DNA of 64,000 bases from Syngnathus acus (lineage: Eukaryota > Chordata > Actinopteri > Syngnathiformes > Syngnathidae): contig NC_051089.1 of the NCBI RefSeq assembly GCF_901709675.1, positions 17,604,008 to 17,668,007 of the forward strand. Reading direction: 5' to 3'. Numbering within the stretch: the stretch's first letter is position 1; every line of letters begins with the position of its first letter. The notes beneath the pieces are model-generated. The model was not told the origin of the DNA and searched no databases. It was given only the letters and a program-made list of their open reading frames with translations. Shown here one piece after another: positions 9,851 through 21,300 of the stretch. The translations under genes and the position numbers were made by a program.

Positions 9851-9961
9851 AGACGGCTCTGTATGTGAGTGAAGTTGGAGTAGGGCCCCAACTTCACTCG
9901 CATACACTCCTACACATTCACGTACTTTCTTTGCGAACGCAATATTCATCTCTGTGGTGCT

Positions 9962-10175
9962 TTTTCGGGCAGTAGGAGAAATCAGCGATAACAAAAAATA
10001 CATCCAACCTAGGTAAGAACCTAGTTAAGAAATGACCAGAAAAAAAACACATCATTATCGTGGTACAGCAGTCATTGACGATGTAAGTGGGTTTATTCTG
10101 GTCATTTCTTAACTAGGTTCTTAACTAGGTTGGATGTATTTTTTGTTAGCGTTGATTTCTCCTACTGCCCGAAAA
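9962..10175. repeat. Foldback: 80-bp inverted repeat with 54-bp loop
   Basis: The left arm 9962-10041 (TTTTCGGGCAGTAGGAGAAA to AATGACCAGAA) and right arm 10096-10175 are complementary with only about three mismatches. The single-strand product would form a long hairpin. Confidence 0.9.
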
Positions 10176-10183
10176 GGCAGACG

Positions 10184-10553
10184 TACATCAGGACTTTAAA
10201 AATATTTTCTAAATTTCAGCGATGGCTCTGTCACAATAATGTGACCAGCGCGGTGCAGCTGCGCGGTCGGCGCTGCGCGGTCGGCGACGCGCTACGGTTG
10301 CGCGTTCGACGGTGCGCTGCAGTTGTGCGATCGAACAAAATTAAGCTCCCTGCGCACTTAGTCCACTTAAATTTTGGAAAGTACATTAGGACAAAAATGC
10401 GCAAATGAAAAAATGCTTAAAAAAGGCGTTTTTTTTTAGTCTTGTAACGGATTAATTTTTTTCCCATTATTTGTAATGGGAAAAATAGATTCGGAATTCG
10501 ACCGATTCACTTCTCCAACCGCCTTCTGGAACGGATTGTGGTCGAAAACCGAG
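10184..10553 (+). mobile_element. Partial MITE, 3' part of the 20.4-21.06 kb family
   Basis: It shares CATCAGGACTTTAAAAATATTTTCTAA, the block of GCGCGGTCGG/GCGCTGCAGTTG repeats and the ATTCGACCGATTCACTTCTC terminus with the copy at 20442-21061. The 5' half is absent; it abuts the foldback. Confidence 0.75.
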
Positions 10554-10624
10554 GAAATCAGACTCACTTGCATCATTGTAGGAATTTACATTATTTAAAG
10601 AATTTACATGTATGCTCATCACAT

Positions 10625-11047
10625 AGGTGCTTCTCTTTTTCCTTTCGGCTATTCCCCTCAGGGGTCGCCACAGTGAACCATCTGTTTCCATCTTTGTATG
10701 GAATTAACAGACTGGGTTCGCATCATAAGAAATTTTGGCAGATTTTTACGCCGGATGCCCTTCCTGACGCAACCCTTTGCTAGGGACCAGCACAGGGGAG
10801 ACACTGACATGTGCCCCCTTTCTATACCGTTTGTCCCCACAGGGGTCGCGGGCGTGCTGGAGCCTATCCCAGCAGTCATTGGGCAGTACGTGGGGGACAA
10901 CCTGAACTGGTCTCCAACCAATCGCAGGGCACACAGAGACGAACAACCATTCTCACTCACACTCACACCTAGGGGCAATTTGGAGTGCTCAATCGGCCTA
11001 CCAAGCATGTTTGGGAGGAAACTGGAGTGCTCAGAGAAAACTGGAGA
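10625..11047 (-). repeat. SINE, minus strand, with alternative 3' tail
   Basis: Reverse complement of the fish SINE body (GTGCTGGAGCCTATCCCAGC and CAATCGGCCTACCAAGCATG on the plus strand). Its 3' extension matches 6.6-6.7 kb and then runs into GGGGTCGCCACAGTGAACCA, the 3' tail of another abundant fish SINE class. It looks like a composite. Confidence 0.75.
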
Positions 11048-11334
11048 TGCATTTAGAGGTATTCCCTACTGTGGCGTGTCCACTGATGGCAGCAACCATG
11101 GAGCAGTAAAATTGTTCCCTCTGCTGATCCAATACTACGACTAGAAGAATGGTGGTGTGCAAAGCAAATTAATCGAAATTAAAAGCACTCCAAATTAATC
11201 AGCTGACACAATTGCCCAGTACATAAAAGGCACACTGCAAAAGAAGGGAATCTTTCATAAATGCATTGCATTTACTGGAGATTATTAGTAGTCGTAGTAT
11301 TATATTCAATGTTTTATCAGGTAAGTCAATTGAG

Positions 11335-11490
11335 AACACTCTCATTTACAGTGGCGACCTGGAGGCAAGGTGTGTGAAGTGTCTTGCCCAAGGACACAAC
11401 GACACGTGACTATGACAGAACTAGGGTCGAACCGCCAACCCTCCGGTTACTAATCGATCCGCTCTACTGCCTGAGCTACAGCCGGCACAT
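11335..11490 (-). repeat. tRNA-derived SINE head, minus strand
   Basis: On the minus strand it reads as a tRNA-like promoter: an A box (plus-strand complement at 11461-11478, GCTCTACTGCCTGAGCTA) and a B box (complement near 11424-11433, GGGTCGAACC). CTTGGGCAAGACACTTCA follows. It is not a tRNA gene: no acceptor stem closes and the 3' part is SINE. Confidence 0.75.
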
Positions 11491-11522
11491 AACTGCAGAT
11501 AACGGCAATACAATGTATGGAG

Positions 11523-12690
11523 CAATTCGGCGTAAAGAGGAAGGAATGTTTTTGCAAATTTAAAGAAGTCCCTGCAGATCACAGCTCTTATTGGTGTTAG
11601 CTGTCCAGCTCATATCCTGAACAACTGTTCACCATGGCGCAGACACACTAGACATTGACATTGAGCAAATAATTTTCAAAATCTATCAGCACTTTCATAT
11701 CTACACTGTCCGCATAGAGAATTTGAAGGAGTACTGTGAATTTGCTGATGTTAATTACAGGGCTCTCCTCTCTCACAGCAAGACACACTGGCTGTCATTA
11801 TTCCCAAGGATTGAACAATTACTGCAATTGTATCCAGCTTTAAAAGCATTCTTTTTGTCCCAGGACAGGCCATCTGTGCAAATCAAAAAGTTTTTTGAGG
11901 ATGGGTTCAGTGAGATTTACCTGTGGCAAATGCATTCACTGATGTCAGTGTTTCAGTCCAATATTCAAGAGATGGAGAGGGAGGATAACTCCATCGTGGA
12001 GGTGAAGAGGATACTGAAAGAGGTCCAGAGCTTACTTCATAAGTTCAAGATGAACAACTTCACGCCTCTTAAAGTCAAGAGTATGCTGGCTCAAAAGCAG
12101 AAGGATGGATATGGGCAAAGGTGTGATCAATTCAGTGCTCAAGTTCAGGGCCTGTACAGTTCATGTCTTGACTATCTTCAGAAATGGATGGCACCCATGG
12201 AGGGGTTTTCCAATTTTACGTGGATGGAGCTGAGTGAAATTCCAGACTGGAATAATGTAGAGGCCTCCATCAGGGACATGGCTGAAAAGGGAGTCGAAAT
12301 TGATGATGCAAAGTGCTTTGATCAGGTCACCAATCTCAAGAAATTCATTGAGAAAAATCGTGCGAATTTAGTGATCTACAAGCACATCAGAGGTGGAATA
12401 CATTTTTTGAAAGGTCAAAAAGTGTTGATTTTCATTCAGAGCTGCTCAAGATAGCACTTTTTTTTTTTTTCACCATACCTGCCAATAATGTAAATGTGGA
12501 GCGAATCTTTTTACTGATGCAAAGGAGAGGGATCGCCTGTCTGTGGATTCGCTGAAAGGGATTTTGTGCACCCAGTACAATTTCAGGAACATGACCTGCA
12601 AAGATTTTCACACCTACTTAACGGGTAATTGTCAACTGTTGAAAGAGATCCAGTCTTCTGACAAAAACACCCGACAAGAGGACGGCTGAA
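11523..12690 (+). pseudogene. hAT transposase, catalytic-to-C-terminal part
   Basis: A 243-codon open frame (11723-12454) carries LLSHSKTHWLSLFPRIEQLL, KAFFLSQDRPSVQIKKFF and a long helical segment, as in vertebrate hAT transposases of the KIAA1586/ZBED-like kind. Upstream, out of frame or without ATG, lies VSCPAHILNNC, the usual Cys/His turn before it. Downstream after a T-run (12456) the dimerisation motif NVNVERIF and remnants of the C-terminus (12480-12690) continue with stops. The DNA-binding BED finger and first catalytic Asp region are missing. I see no terminal repeats, so this is a decayed internal fragment. Confidence 0.75.
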
Positions 12691-12874
12691 GAAGAGCCCT
12701 TTTTTTTTTTTCAAATGCTGCACCGAAGGTTGTATTTCTTTTGGCTTTTTTTTTTTTCTTACTTACTTTTTTTACTATTAAACTAAAAAATTATTTTAGT
12801 TTTTTACTTCCTTTTTATTCTGAAAAATGTTAGCGTACATATGGTTTCGCTAGTGTAAATATATTCTTGATGTT

Positions 12875-13203
12875 GTTAAAGTTAAAAAGTTAAAGTTAAA
12901 GTTAAAGTCCCAATGATCGTCACACACACATCTGGGTGTGGTGAAATTTGTCCTCTGCATTTAACCCATCCCCGTGTGATTTTGATCCATCCCCTGGGGG
13001 AGAGGGGAGCAGCGAGCAGCAGCGGTGCCGCGCTCGGGAATCATTTGGCGATCTAACCCCCCAATTCCAACCCTTAATGCTGAGTGCCAAGCAGGGAGGC
13101 AATGGGTCCCATTTTTATAGTCTTTGGTATGACCCGGCCGGGGTTTGAACCCACAACCTTCCAGTCTCAGGGCGGACACTCTACCACTAGGCAACTGAGT
13201 ACA
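12875..13203 (-). repeat. Full-length tRNA-derived SINE, minus strand
   Basis: The minus strand has an A box (complement at 13180-13192) and a B box GGTTCAAACCC (complement at 13142-13152). A conserved body follows, ending in a GTTAAA-type tail (plus-strand repeats at 12877-12908). This well-known fish SINE looks nearly complete. Confidence 0.82.
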
Positions 13204-13310
13204 TATGTTGTTGTTATTGTACCTATGTTGTTCTGTATTATTCACCAATAAATGCAATTGATTTACAGACACATTGTCATTTCACCACGAGCACTCCCCC
13301 GCTCCCGCTT

Positions 13311-13423
13311 ATATATATGTAATATATGCATATATATATATATATATATACGTATATATATGTATATATATATACATACATATACGTATATATATATAGA
13401 TAGACACACACACACACACACAC
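13311..13423. repeat. (TA)n and (CA)n microsatellite
   Basis: Mixed TA/TATG/TACG dinucleotide run followed by about ten CA units. Confidence 0.95.
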
Positions 13424-14026
13424 CACCACCGGCTCGGGCATACACGTAACGTAGTGTGTGCTTTGTGCCACAGTTCAGATGAATCGCCATCATCTGCCGA
13501 GTAGACTGATATGGGATACAGCGACGCACAAATACATCACTTCACTGGTTCTTTTATCTCAAACAAAATATTTTAGGTTGCATTACCTGACATGTTTGGG
13601 CTTGTACTTCCGCCTTCATCAGAGTACAAGCACAAATACATTCCTGGTAAATAGCAAAACACACACACATGTAAATAAATTGTCGAATGCGAAAATGTTG
13701 CTGTTTGCGCACATTATCAAATATGTAAATAAATGTTTTTGCCATCAAAAACACACTTTCATTATTTTGTTATTTTGTTTTTTATATTATATTTAGCTAT
13801 TTTATATTATTTATGTATTTTCATGTTTTATAGAAGGGAAGGGCTGTTGAAATGTTCACTAAACCAAAAAACATTAGTGTCAAAGTCACAGTTGTGCAGA
13901 GTCTTGTACAAAAACCTTATTTTCTCTGAGATTGCTGATTTGAATGAAACCACTATATTCAAATGGTGATAACTAAAGAATAGTATAAGGTAGAATCATA
14001 CCTTTTTCTTCTGTTGAAAGAACATA
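13424..14026. other. No feature recognised
   Basis: AT-rich non-coding sequence. Short frames here have no domain signal. Confidence 0.6.
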
Positions 14027-14034
14027 GACTAATC

Positions 14035-15700
14035 CAGGTATGGGCAAACTACGGCCCGCGGGCCACATCCAGCCCACGGGACTGTTTAATCCGGCCCGCC
14101 AACCCTGAATAAATTGTATTATTAAACATTTTTTTTGGTCATTTTGCCTGCAATGACTGCGTTTCCCCAGTAGATGCGCATTTACTACCGGAAGCCGTGT
14201 CAGAAAGCTCGGTGCACACTCACAAGTTCGTGTACGTACTCAGTAGTACGGACATGGCGCACTCGCGCTCTATTTGTATTAGTGCCGAATTTAGAGCGTG
14301 GGCTGTGACGACAGCATTCTTGTAATTCGCGCGCTGAGCTTTCAGATACAGTTTTACGCTAAAGCCACCCACAAACCTTCCCCTGGAATCCTTCCATTAA
14401 AATGAGTTGCCCAAGGAAAAGAAAGGTGGACACTGAGTGCCGAGTGGACAATTTGGCTCGACCTACGCGACGTGACGTTCAGCCACATGAACATCAACAT
14501 CAACCCGTCACAGATCTAGGTAAACGGACCAACACCTCGGATCTCTCCTAAGAATTGCTACAACAAATTTTACTCCAGACTAGGACGCACTAGCAAAAAA
14601 GGGAGACCAACAACACCGTTCCCACTGAAAATGAAGGGGAGGCTCTCAAGTTTGTTGTAAAAAAATGCATTTTGAATCTGATTTGTACAAATAGCAGGGA
14701 TTGAAACTAGCTGTTAGGGTGGTGCTCTAACTTATTTTGCAAGAACCACACGGGAGACAAGTAAGTCCTTTTAGACACCTGCAGGTGGAGAGTCATTCGT
14801 CACTGTGCGTACAGCGATGATCAAATGAGGTCTGACTCAGGCCTCTTGCAGGAGCATTTTTATTGAGAGAAACAGAGTGGGGGTGAGAGTGGACAGGATG
14901 GGGTTGAAGCCCCTGCCCTGCTGATCAAAGCATAGCAGGGGGTCTTTTACGACGTTGTGTAAACAAAGCAACTTTGATTGCTTCCTCTGCAGCTCGTCAA
15001 TCAGTTCAAAAGATCTTAGCACTTTGTTCTACTACTTTTGTTAAGACAGGACAAGCTAGGTTAATTGTTACAGTTTACATTCCAACATAATCATACGATC
15101 AAGATAATCTGTAAACCCTAACACTAGCGACCATTCTCATTTGCAAACAATGCAGGATGCTCAAGGACATTGATGCACCACCTGTTTGCGACTAATCTTA
15201 ACCTGCAAAGTTCTGAAGGCTTACTTTAAGGAAGTGTTTCCCGTTTCCTCACCTCTGTTACCAGGTGTTTGTGAGTTAAAACTCTGCTCTGATTTTCAGA
15301 TACCCCTCACTGTGTTGCCGTTTTGATTACTTTATTTGGATGTATGCTTTCACCGATTCTTCAAGATGATATATTTGGTCAGAATGTTTGCCGTTTGATG
15401 TGATCTCATAAGATAAACATCTTTCATTAATCTGACCTGCAGGCACTGAAGTGATGGAGACAGTTATTCATAATAACAGTGTCGTATTTTATGAGAATCA
15501 CTGATAGCAGTTTTTTAGTGAATTTCTTTTTTTCCCATGCTTTACGACCTACTAAAGGCCAAAACCTTTTATGCAATGACCTTTACAGGTCGTTTATATT
15601 ACTTCACACAAACACTACATCCATCTGCTCCTGGTTCGGCCCTCCGGTCTAAATTTAGAACCCAGTTCGGCCCGCAAGTCAAAAAGTTTGCCCACCCCTG
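14035..15700 (+). mobile_element. hAT element, GTF2IRD2-type, with exact TSD
   Basis: Termini CAGGTATGGGCAAACTACGG (left) and AAAGTTTGCCCACCCCTG (right) form the inverted ends. GACTAATC flanks both sides (14027-14034 and 15701-15708), an 8-bp duplication as for hAT. Inside, near 14400, is a relic start reading SCPRKRKVDTECRV, the N-terminus of GTF2IRD2-like hAT proteins. Coding capacity is lost. A solo LTR (14712-15123) is nested inside. A second copy without that LTR is at 44577-45635. Confidence 0.9.
14712..15123 (-). mobile_element. Solo LTR (ERV-like), minus strand, 5-bp TSD
   Basis: On the minus strand the unit begins TGTTAGGGTTT, has AATAAAAATGC midway and ends CCACCCTAACA. CTAGC occurs on both sides (14707-14711 and 15124-15128). 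The TG...CA ends, a single poly(A) signal and the short duplication define an LTR of 412 bp left by recombination of a provirus. No internal retroviral gene remains here, so the class (ERV or gypsy) is not certain. Confidence 0.8.
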
Positions 15701-15730
15701 GACTAATCCAATCCAATTTGGGACCACATA

Positions 15731-16435
15731 CCGTATTTTTCCGACTATAAGTCGTGTTTTCTTTCATAGTTTGGGTGGAGTGGCGACTTATACTCAGGAG
15801 CGACTTATATGTGAAATTATTCACAAATTTTCAAAATTCAAAAATCCGCGATAAACGAAACGCGATGTAGCAAGGGATTACTGTAATTTGAACTGCAACT
15901 GACATCAGCGGCGCGGCGCACACACGGCGGTTGTTTACATAAAGGACAAAGGATTCGATCACGGAATTTAATGACTTGGAGTGACAGAGATTGTTTGATA
16001 AAATTGTTGTTTATAATTATATGAGCCTGTGGAATAATTTGAACTGCAACTGACGACGAGTCCGGCGGCGCGGCGCACACGCGGCATTGTTTACATAAAA
16101 GACAATCGATGGATTTAATGATCTGGAGTGACACAGGTGCTTTGATAAAGGTGTTATTTATGTTATAGTTATTTGGATAACTGTTAATGTTACATCAGGC
16201 CCATTCTCAGCTCTTCGTTTGTGTTTACGTCACGTTAGCATACCGTATCTAAACGATACCGTTGTTGCTCGTTCATGTCTGTTCATAGTGTTGGATTTTG
16301 TCGAATACATTTTCTGCAAAGTGCGACTTATACTCCGGTGCGACTTCTATATATTTTTTTTTCACTTTATTGTGTGTGCATTTTATGGCTGATGCGACGT
16401 ATTTTCCGGAGCAATTTATAATCCGAAAAATACGT
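15731..16435 (+). mobile_element. TA-flanked MITE (ACTATAAGTCG family), short copy
   Basis: Ends CCGTATTTTTCCGACTATAA and ATAATCCGAAAAATACG are inverted, with TA outside each. This copy lacks the 118-bp internal minisatellite found at 40, 43.6 and 58 kb but shares the TGTTTACATAAAGGACAA and CGTTAGCATACC segments. Confidence 0.85.
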
Positions 16436-16691
16436 TATGTTTACATTATAATTGCAAACAATATTCTGTAGGCCTTGAACAATGAGTGAAAATGCTCAAA
16501 ATTGGCTTTGATTTTTGGGGTTGTCTTTTCTGAAAATGCTTGGTATTTAAAGAGTTAAGTAGAATAGAATTTTCTGTTTGGAAAAAAATACATTTTACAT
16601 GGGCAATACATATCAGAATAGTGCAGCTCCATCTGTGCGGGTTTTGTATTGTTTTAATTGACTGACCAACCGACTATTATACAACACTTCC
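16436..16691. other. No feature recognised
   Basis: Unassigned sequence between a MITE and a hAT element. Confidence 0.5.
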
Positions 16692-16699
16692 ATTTAAGC

Positions 16700-18204
16700 C
16701 AGTGCTTCTCAAATAGTGGGGCGCGGTGCGATACTAAGGGGGGCGCGTGTGACACCAGGGAACATGCTTTTCTTTTGGCTGTACTAAATTAAAGGGTAAT
16801 TAGACATCCACTGCAGTAGGTGGGAGTGGCGGTATCACTGGAATAGTGTGCGCAAGGAATAGTCGCTCTACAGTGTAGAGGAGTGTATGGAACATACGCA
16901 CACACAGCACAGAGCAGGCGATAAAAAGTGCAGTGGGACACCATGGAAAAAAATTGAACAGGGTTGAAAAGAAGGGCGGAGAGAGACTGAGATAATAGAA
17001 TTGAGAGTCACACGAAAGCTAAGACAAGGAAATATGACGAAGCGTACGTAGCACTCGGCTTCAGTGCGACTACGATGGGAGACGAGGAAAGACCGGTGTG
17101 TTTACTGTGCTTTACAATGTTGGCAGCGGACAGTATGAAGCCAAATAAATTAAGGAGGCACTTATAAAGTCATTGCACCCCAATCACGCTGATAAGGTGC
17201 TTAAGGTTTTTCAGCGAAAACGGGCTGAATATTGCCAACAATCATCCCACTTTGTGAATGCTACTTCAGTCCATCAGCAAGCACTGTAAGCATCATATAA
17301 AGCAGCGTAGCAAATTGCTCAGTGCAAGAATAAAACACACCATTGCAGAAGAGCTGATACTACCTGCAGCCGTGGATATGGTCTCCGTCATGCTGCCTCA
17401 TTTTGAGCGCAAATCGTTTTATTCATTTTTGTTTTGTAGGTTAAAATGTTTTATATATTGTGCTCCTGATGTCAGGAATCGGAGTGGAAATGGAGCAGGG
17501 CGACCAAGTGCAGCTTGGACCAGGGTTTATTGGCGGAACTCAAAATACAGACTCGGTAAACTGACATAACTCTCTAACAAAACCAACAACAGGACTGACC
17601 GAAAAAGACGTGAAACAAAAAGACAGGGTGACATTACCAATGACAGCAACAAGACAACAGGAACCAAAAAGACATCATGACATTAACAATGATCCGACAG
17701 GGAGGGACACACAGACAGGACTTAAATACAAGACAGGTAACAAGAGGCAGGTGAGAATGAACACTAATCATGGGCACACAGGAGGGGAGGGGCGAGCACA
17801 CAGACACACGGACAGAAACCACGGACATGATCGGGGACGAGTCGTGAACCCTGAACTAATGTTGCTGATTACTTTGGCTTGAATATCATTTATTGCTGTT
17901 ATTTAATTTAATATTATGTATGTTTATTATTATTTTATTGTATTTTTTCCAGCATAAAATGGCAGTTGGTCAAGAATGTTTATAGTTTAAATAATTATAA
18001 TTTATTTTTAATTTCAGGCAAAGTGATGCACATTGAATCTGTTCTGTTACAGACTAAAAAACAATGTTATTAATAGTTATTCTTTATTGTAAGTTGATCT
18101 TTCTTTTTATTTATATTTTTTTCTTTAATGTTAATAACATGAGGGGGGGCGAAATGTTTTCTTCTTCCTAGGGGGGCATCACAGAAATTTATTGAGAAGC
18201 ACTG
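16700..18204 (+). mobile_element. hAT element, SCAND3/ZBED5-type relic, exact TSD
   Basis: Ends CAGTGCTTCTCAAATAG and TTATTGAGAAGCACTG are inverted, and ATTTAAGC flanks both (16692-16699, 18205-18212). Interior near 17095-17430 keeps fragments of the transposase N-terminus: a finger with DSMKPNKLRRHL, then IAEELILPAAVDM, which in complete proteins precedes the catalytic domain. Stops and deletions separate them. An LTR (17470-17849) is inserted; the paralogous copy at 52334-53769 lacks that insertion but has a SINE instead. Confidence 0.88.
17470..17849 (-). mobile_element. Solo LTR related to the 7.0-8.9 kb element
   Basis: Minus-strand LTR of the same family as 7022-7450, sharing the block around GGACCAGGGTTTATTGGCGG. 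The empty site in the 53.04-kb paralogue reads CTCCTGAGTTAATG, whereas here CCTGA occurs at 17465-17469 and again at 17850-17854. The comparison defines the insertion and its 5-bp duplication exactly. Confidence 0.88.
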
Positions 18205-18212
18205 ATTTAAGC

Positions 18213-18990
18213 TATGGAAGCATGCACTCTTGTGTGAATTAACATTACATGTATCCTCCAAGCGTTGGCCTGTTTTTCTTCACTGCACTTCAGCTGTTAT
18301 GTCCTTATTCCTTACATAATGTCTGTGCCAGGCTGTGGCTACTGTATCAAATGGTGGCGTAAGTTGTCTTTGTGTTTCCAAAAAAGCACTATATAAATGT
18401 TGTGCAGTATTATTATGATGTTTATCTCATATTCCATAGCATTATTCAATTATTACACTCTCACTGGGTCACTGTAAATAAAATTGACAGCAGGAACTTA
18501 AAAATGACCGTTTTAATTTAAGTATGAATTCATCTTTATTGACAAACTTTCATATTTTAGGCAGCTATTGTTATTAAAGATTATAAAACCAGCTGGTAAC
18601 TCATGATTGTGTAGATAGTACAGTCATGCAACAGTACATTTATGATTGGGTTCAAAGAAGAGTACTTTGAAACAAGAAAAAAAGCAGAGAGCACTTTCAA
18701 TGTGTAGCAAAAGATTGCTCGTTTATGTGGGAGGTACAGGGCTTTCAGAGATTGCTTTTATATATAACAGCACAAGTGTAAGTCAAAATAGCTACTGAGT
18801 GCTCTTCAAATATTAACACAGTACTAAAGGTTATTTGTGCCTAATACGGATACATTTTCAATCTACTTATGTGGTAGAGTGTGACCACATATAAAATACC
18901 CATTGGTAAGCTCACAACCACAAAAAGTTAAATAAATTTTTGACTCGATTTAAACAAATGTTTTAATGCTAAAACATACCTACCCAACTG
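18213..18990. other. No feature recognised
   Basis: AT-rich single-copy-looking sequence without coding or repeat structure that I can see. Confidence 0.5.
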
Positions 18991-18992
18991 AC

Positions 18993-19107
<115 letters not shown>

Positions 19108-19214
19108 AGGGCGGTATAATCATGTTTCAGTGAAGCTACATGAAAAATGTACATCTGTATTGGAGATTTAACAGTATTTTTGGAATACTTGGGTGGGGGG
19201 GTACAAAAAGTATT

Positions 19215-19387
19215 ATCCATTTATTCATTCATTCATTCATCTTCCGAAGAGCTTATCCTCATGAGTGTCACAGGTGTGCTGGAGCCTATCCCAGCGGTCT
19301 TTGGTGGGGTAGACCCTTAACTACTCGCCAGCCAATTGAAGTGCATACAGACAAACAGTTACAATCACATCTATGGACAATTTACAG
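19215..19387 (-). repeat. SINE 3' part, minus strand
   Basis: The (ATTC)n-type tail at 19219-19240 is followed by GTGCTGGAGCCTATCCCAGC, the minus-strand body of the common SINE. Confidence 0.75.
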
Positions 19388-19760
19388 CAGACATGTCCAA
19401 AGTCCAGCCCTCGGGCCAAATGCGGCCCGTGTCTAAATTTAAACTGGCCCAAAGCATTGTATCATAAAATCAATAATAAGTGGCCCGCTGGCACTGTCAC
19501 GGGGACCTGCACGCCCCAGAGCGAGCCACAGAAATGACACTTCTCCTAACGGGAACGCGCACATGACCCAGTGCTCATGATCGGTTGCGAGCGTGTCTCC
19601 TCCGTCCCTTCCCAGTTCACGTGCACACAAGTGTCCATTTGCAAGATAATCAGTGACACAGACACTTCCTCATTCAAATGTCCACACTCTAAGGCGCCGC
19701 TAAAATCAGAGACGCTGCACAGGGAAAGGCAAAAAACAAAAAACAAAAAAAAAAACACGG
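19388..19760 (+). mobile_element. hAT-like MITE (GTCCAGCCCTCGGGCC type)
   Basis: The start CAGACATGTCCAAAGTCC resembles hAT ends with CCGGCCCGCGGGCC. It shares CTGCACGCCCCAGAGCGAGCC with 9.65 kb. The 3' end is not defined; the A-run near 19735 may be within it. Confidence 0.55.
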
Positions 19761-19962
19761 ACTACTGGTGAGAACTGGCTACTTCGTATTAACTCTTCAC
19801 ACTACTACGCGTCTGCGCCGCACACTCACAGTGATCGCAAACAACAAAAAGACTATGGATTATTTTGTGATTATGAAGTAATTTGTTGTGTATGAAGTTG
19901 AAATAAAAAAGATAAAATGGAAAATTATTTCGTTTGGATTAAAAATCTGATATCAAATCAAT

Positions 19963-20378
19963 TTTCATTCGCCAAGTTTGAGCATGCCAAACAAGGAATT
20001 TGACTCCGGTACATCTCGTTCTCTGTACAACATTTAGGTAGCTAACAACATTCAGGACGACATGTGCAAAAATTGACAATTATTCTCAAACATCCCCTGA
20101 TTTTAAACTCCCAGGAGAGCAAGGAAAAACTCAAAACTCCTACTAGGGGAAATGAGAAACCTTGAGAAGAGACCACAGATGGGAGGATCCGTCTTCCAGG
20201 ATGACCAGGCTGCAATGGATGCAGAGAGGACACATAGTACAAATAATATAGACAATTCAAAGATGAAGCGTCGAGAGCAGGATGATATTGCACAGCAATG
20301 TCTCTGAGACTCTAAGAGTGGTGTGAGTTCATCAGAGCCACAGCTGTCTCTATGTCTGCTGGTTTTGCAACCTGCAGT
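19963..20378 (-). repeat. LINE 3' end, minus strand (Rex1-like, as 36.7-37.17 kb)
   Basis: Reverse complement of the last ORF codons (AAAACCAGCAGACAC...) and the 3' UTR of the LINE family seen at 33.8-37.2 kb, including the GGTTTCTCATTTCCCCTAG and CAAGTTTGAGCATGCC-side sequence. It is a 5'-truncated insertion of about 415 bases. Confidence 0.85.
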
Positions 20379-20441
20379 CACAAACACCAATATCATCCTT
20401 CTTATTAATACAACAATAACAATAATAAAACAAACACAATA

Positions 20442-21061
20442 CAGTCAAACCTCGGTTTTCGAACGTCCCGGTTCTTGAACAAATCGGAATTCGAACAAAA
20501 AATTCTAGATTTTTTTGCTTTGGTTGTCGAACAAAAATTCGGAGGTCGAACCTCGCAAGATGGAAGCCGCCTGACTCCGTTCGTTGTTATTGTATTTTCG
20601 TTACTTTGAGGATTGTATTATATGCAGCAAAGCCATCCTAAAACACAAAGAGGCTTTTAAAGTAATGTGACAGTAAGTGTCCGGCGCGCTGCAGTTGCGC
20701 AATTGGACAAAATTAAGTTCCATGTGCACTGAGGTCCACTAAAATTTTGTAAAGTACATCAGGACTTTAAAAATGTTTTCTAAGTTTCAGCGACGGCTCT
20801 GTCACAATAATGCGACCAGCACGGTGCAGTTGCGCGGTTGGCGGCGCACTACGGTTGCGCGTTCGGTGGTGCGCTGCAGTTGCGCGATCGGACAAAAATG
20901 CGCAAATGAAAAAATGTTTAAAAAAGGCGATTCTTTAGTCTTGGAACGGATTTAATTTTTTTCCATTATTTGTAATGTATAAAATAGATTCGGAATTCGA
21001 ACGATTCACTTCTCGAACCGCCTTCTGGAACAGATTGTGGTAGAAAACTGAGGTTCGACTG
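20442..21061 (+). mobile_element. TA-flanked MITE (CAGTCAAACCTCGGTTTTCG)
   Basis: The left end CAGTCAAACCTCGGTTTTCG is inverted at the right (AAAACTGAGGTTCGACTG), with TA on both sides. This looks like a Tc1/mariner-superfamily non-autonomous element. The interior has GCGC-rich repeats (GCGCTGCAGTTGCGC). A 3' fragment occurs at 10184-10553. Confidence 0.85.
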
Positions 21062-21063
21062 TA

Positions 21064-21300
21064 CATCTAATAAAATATTCGTTAAACTTTCATAAAATTG
21101 TTCATTTGTATTTAATTTATTATTATTTTAACCTTTAACTTTTCTGGTCGTGCAATTGACAACAGATTGTCATTTGCAATATCAACCTATCTGCAGACAG
21201 CAAAGGATATAGTTACATACTTACAAGTTCATTTACAATGGTGACTTTAACTTTAATGGTTCGAGGAATGTCGGTGCAAATGGTCTATACATTTTCATCT
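21064..21300. other. No feature recognised
   Basis: AT-rich spacer between a MITE and a SINE. Confidence 0.5.

Noticed and set aside
11335-11490. tRNA gene
   Set aside because: A and B boxes are present but no cloverleaf closes and the SINE body follows; the same holds for 12875-13203, 53137-53502 and 59505-59720.
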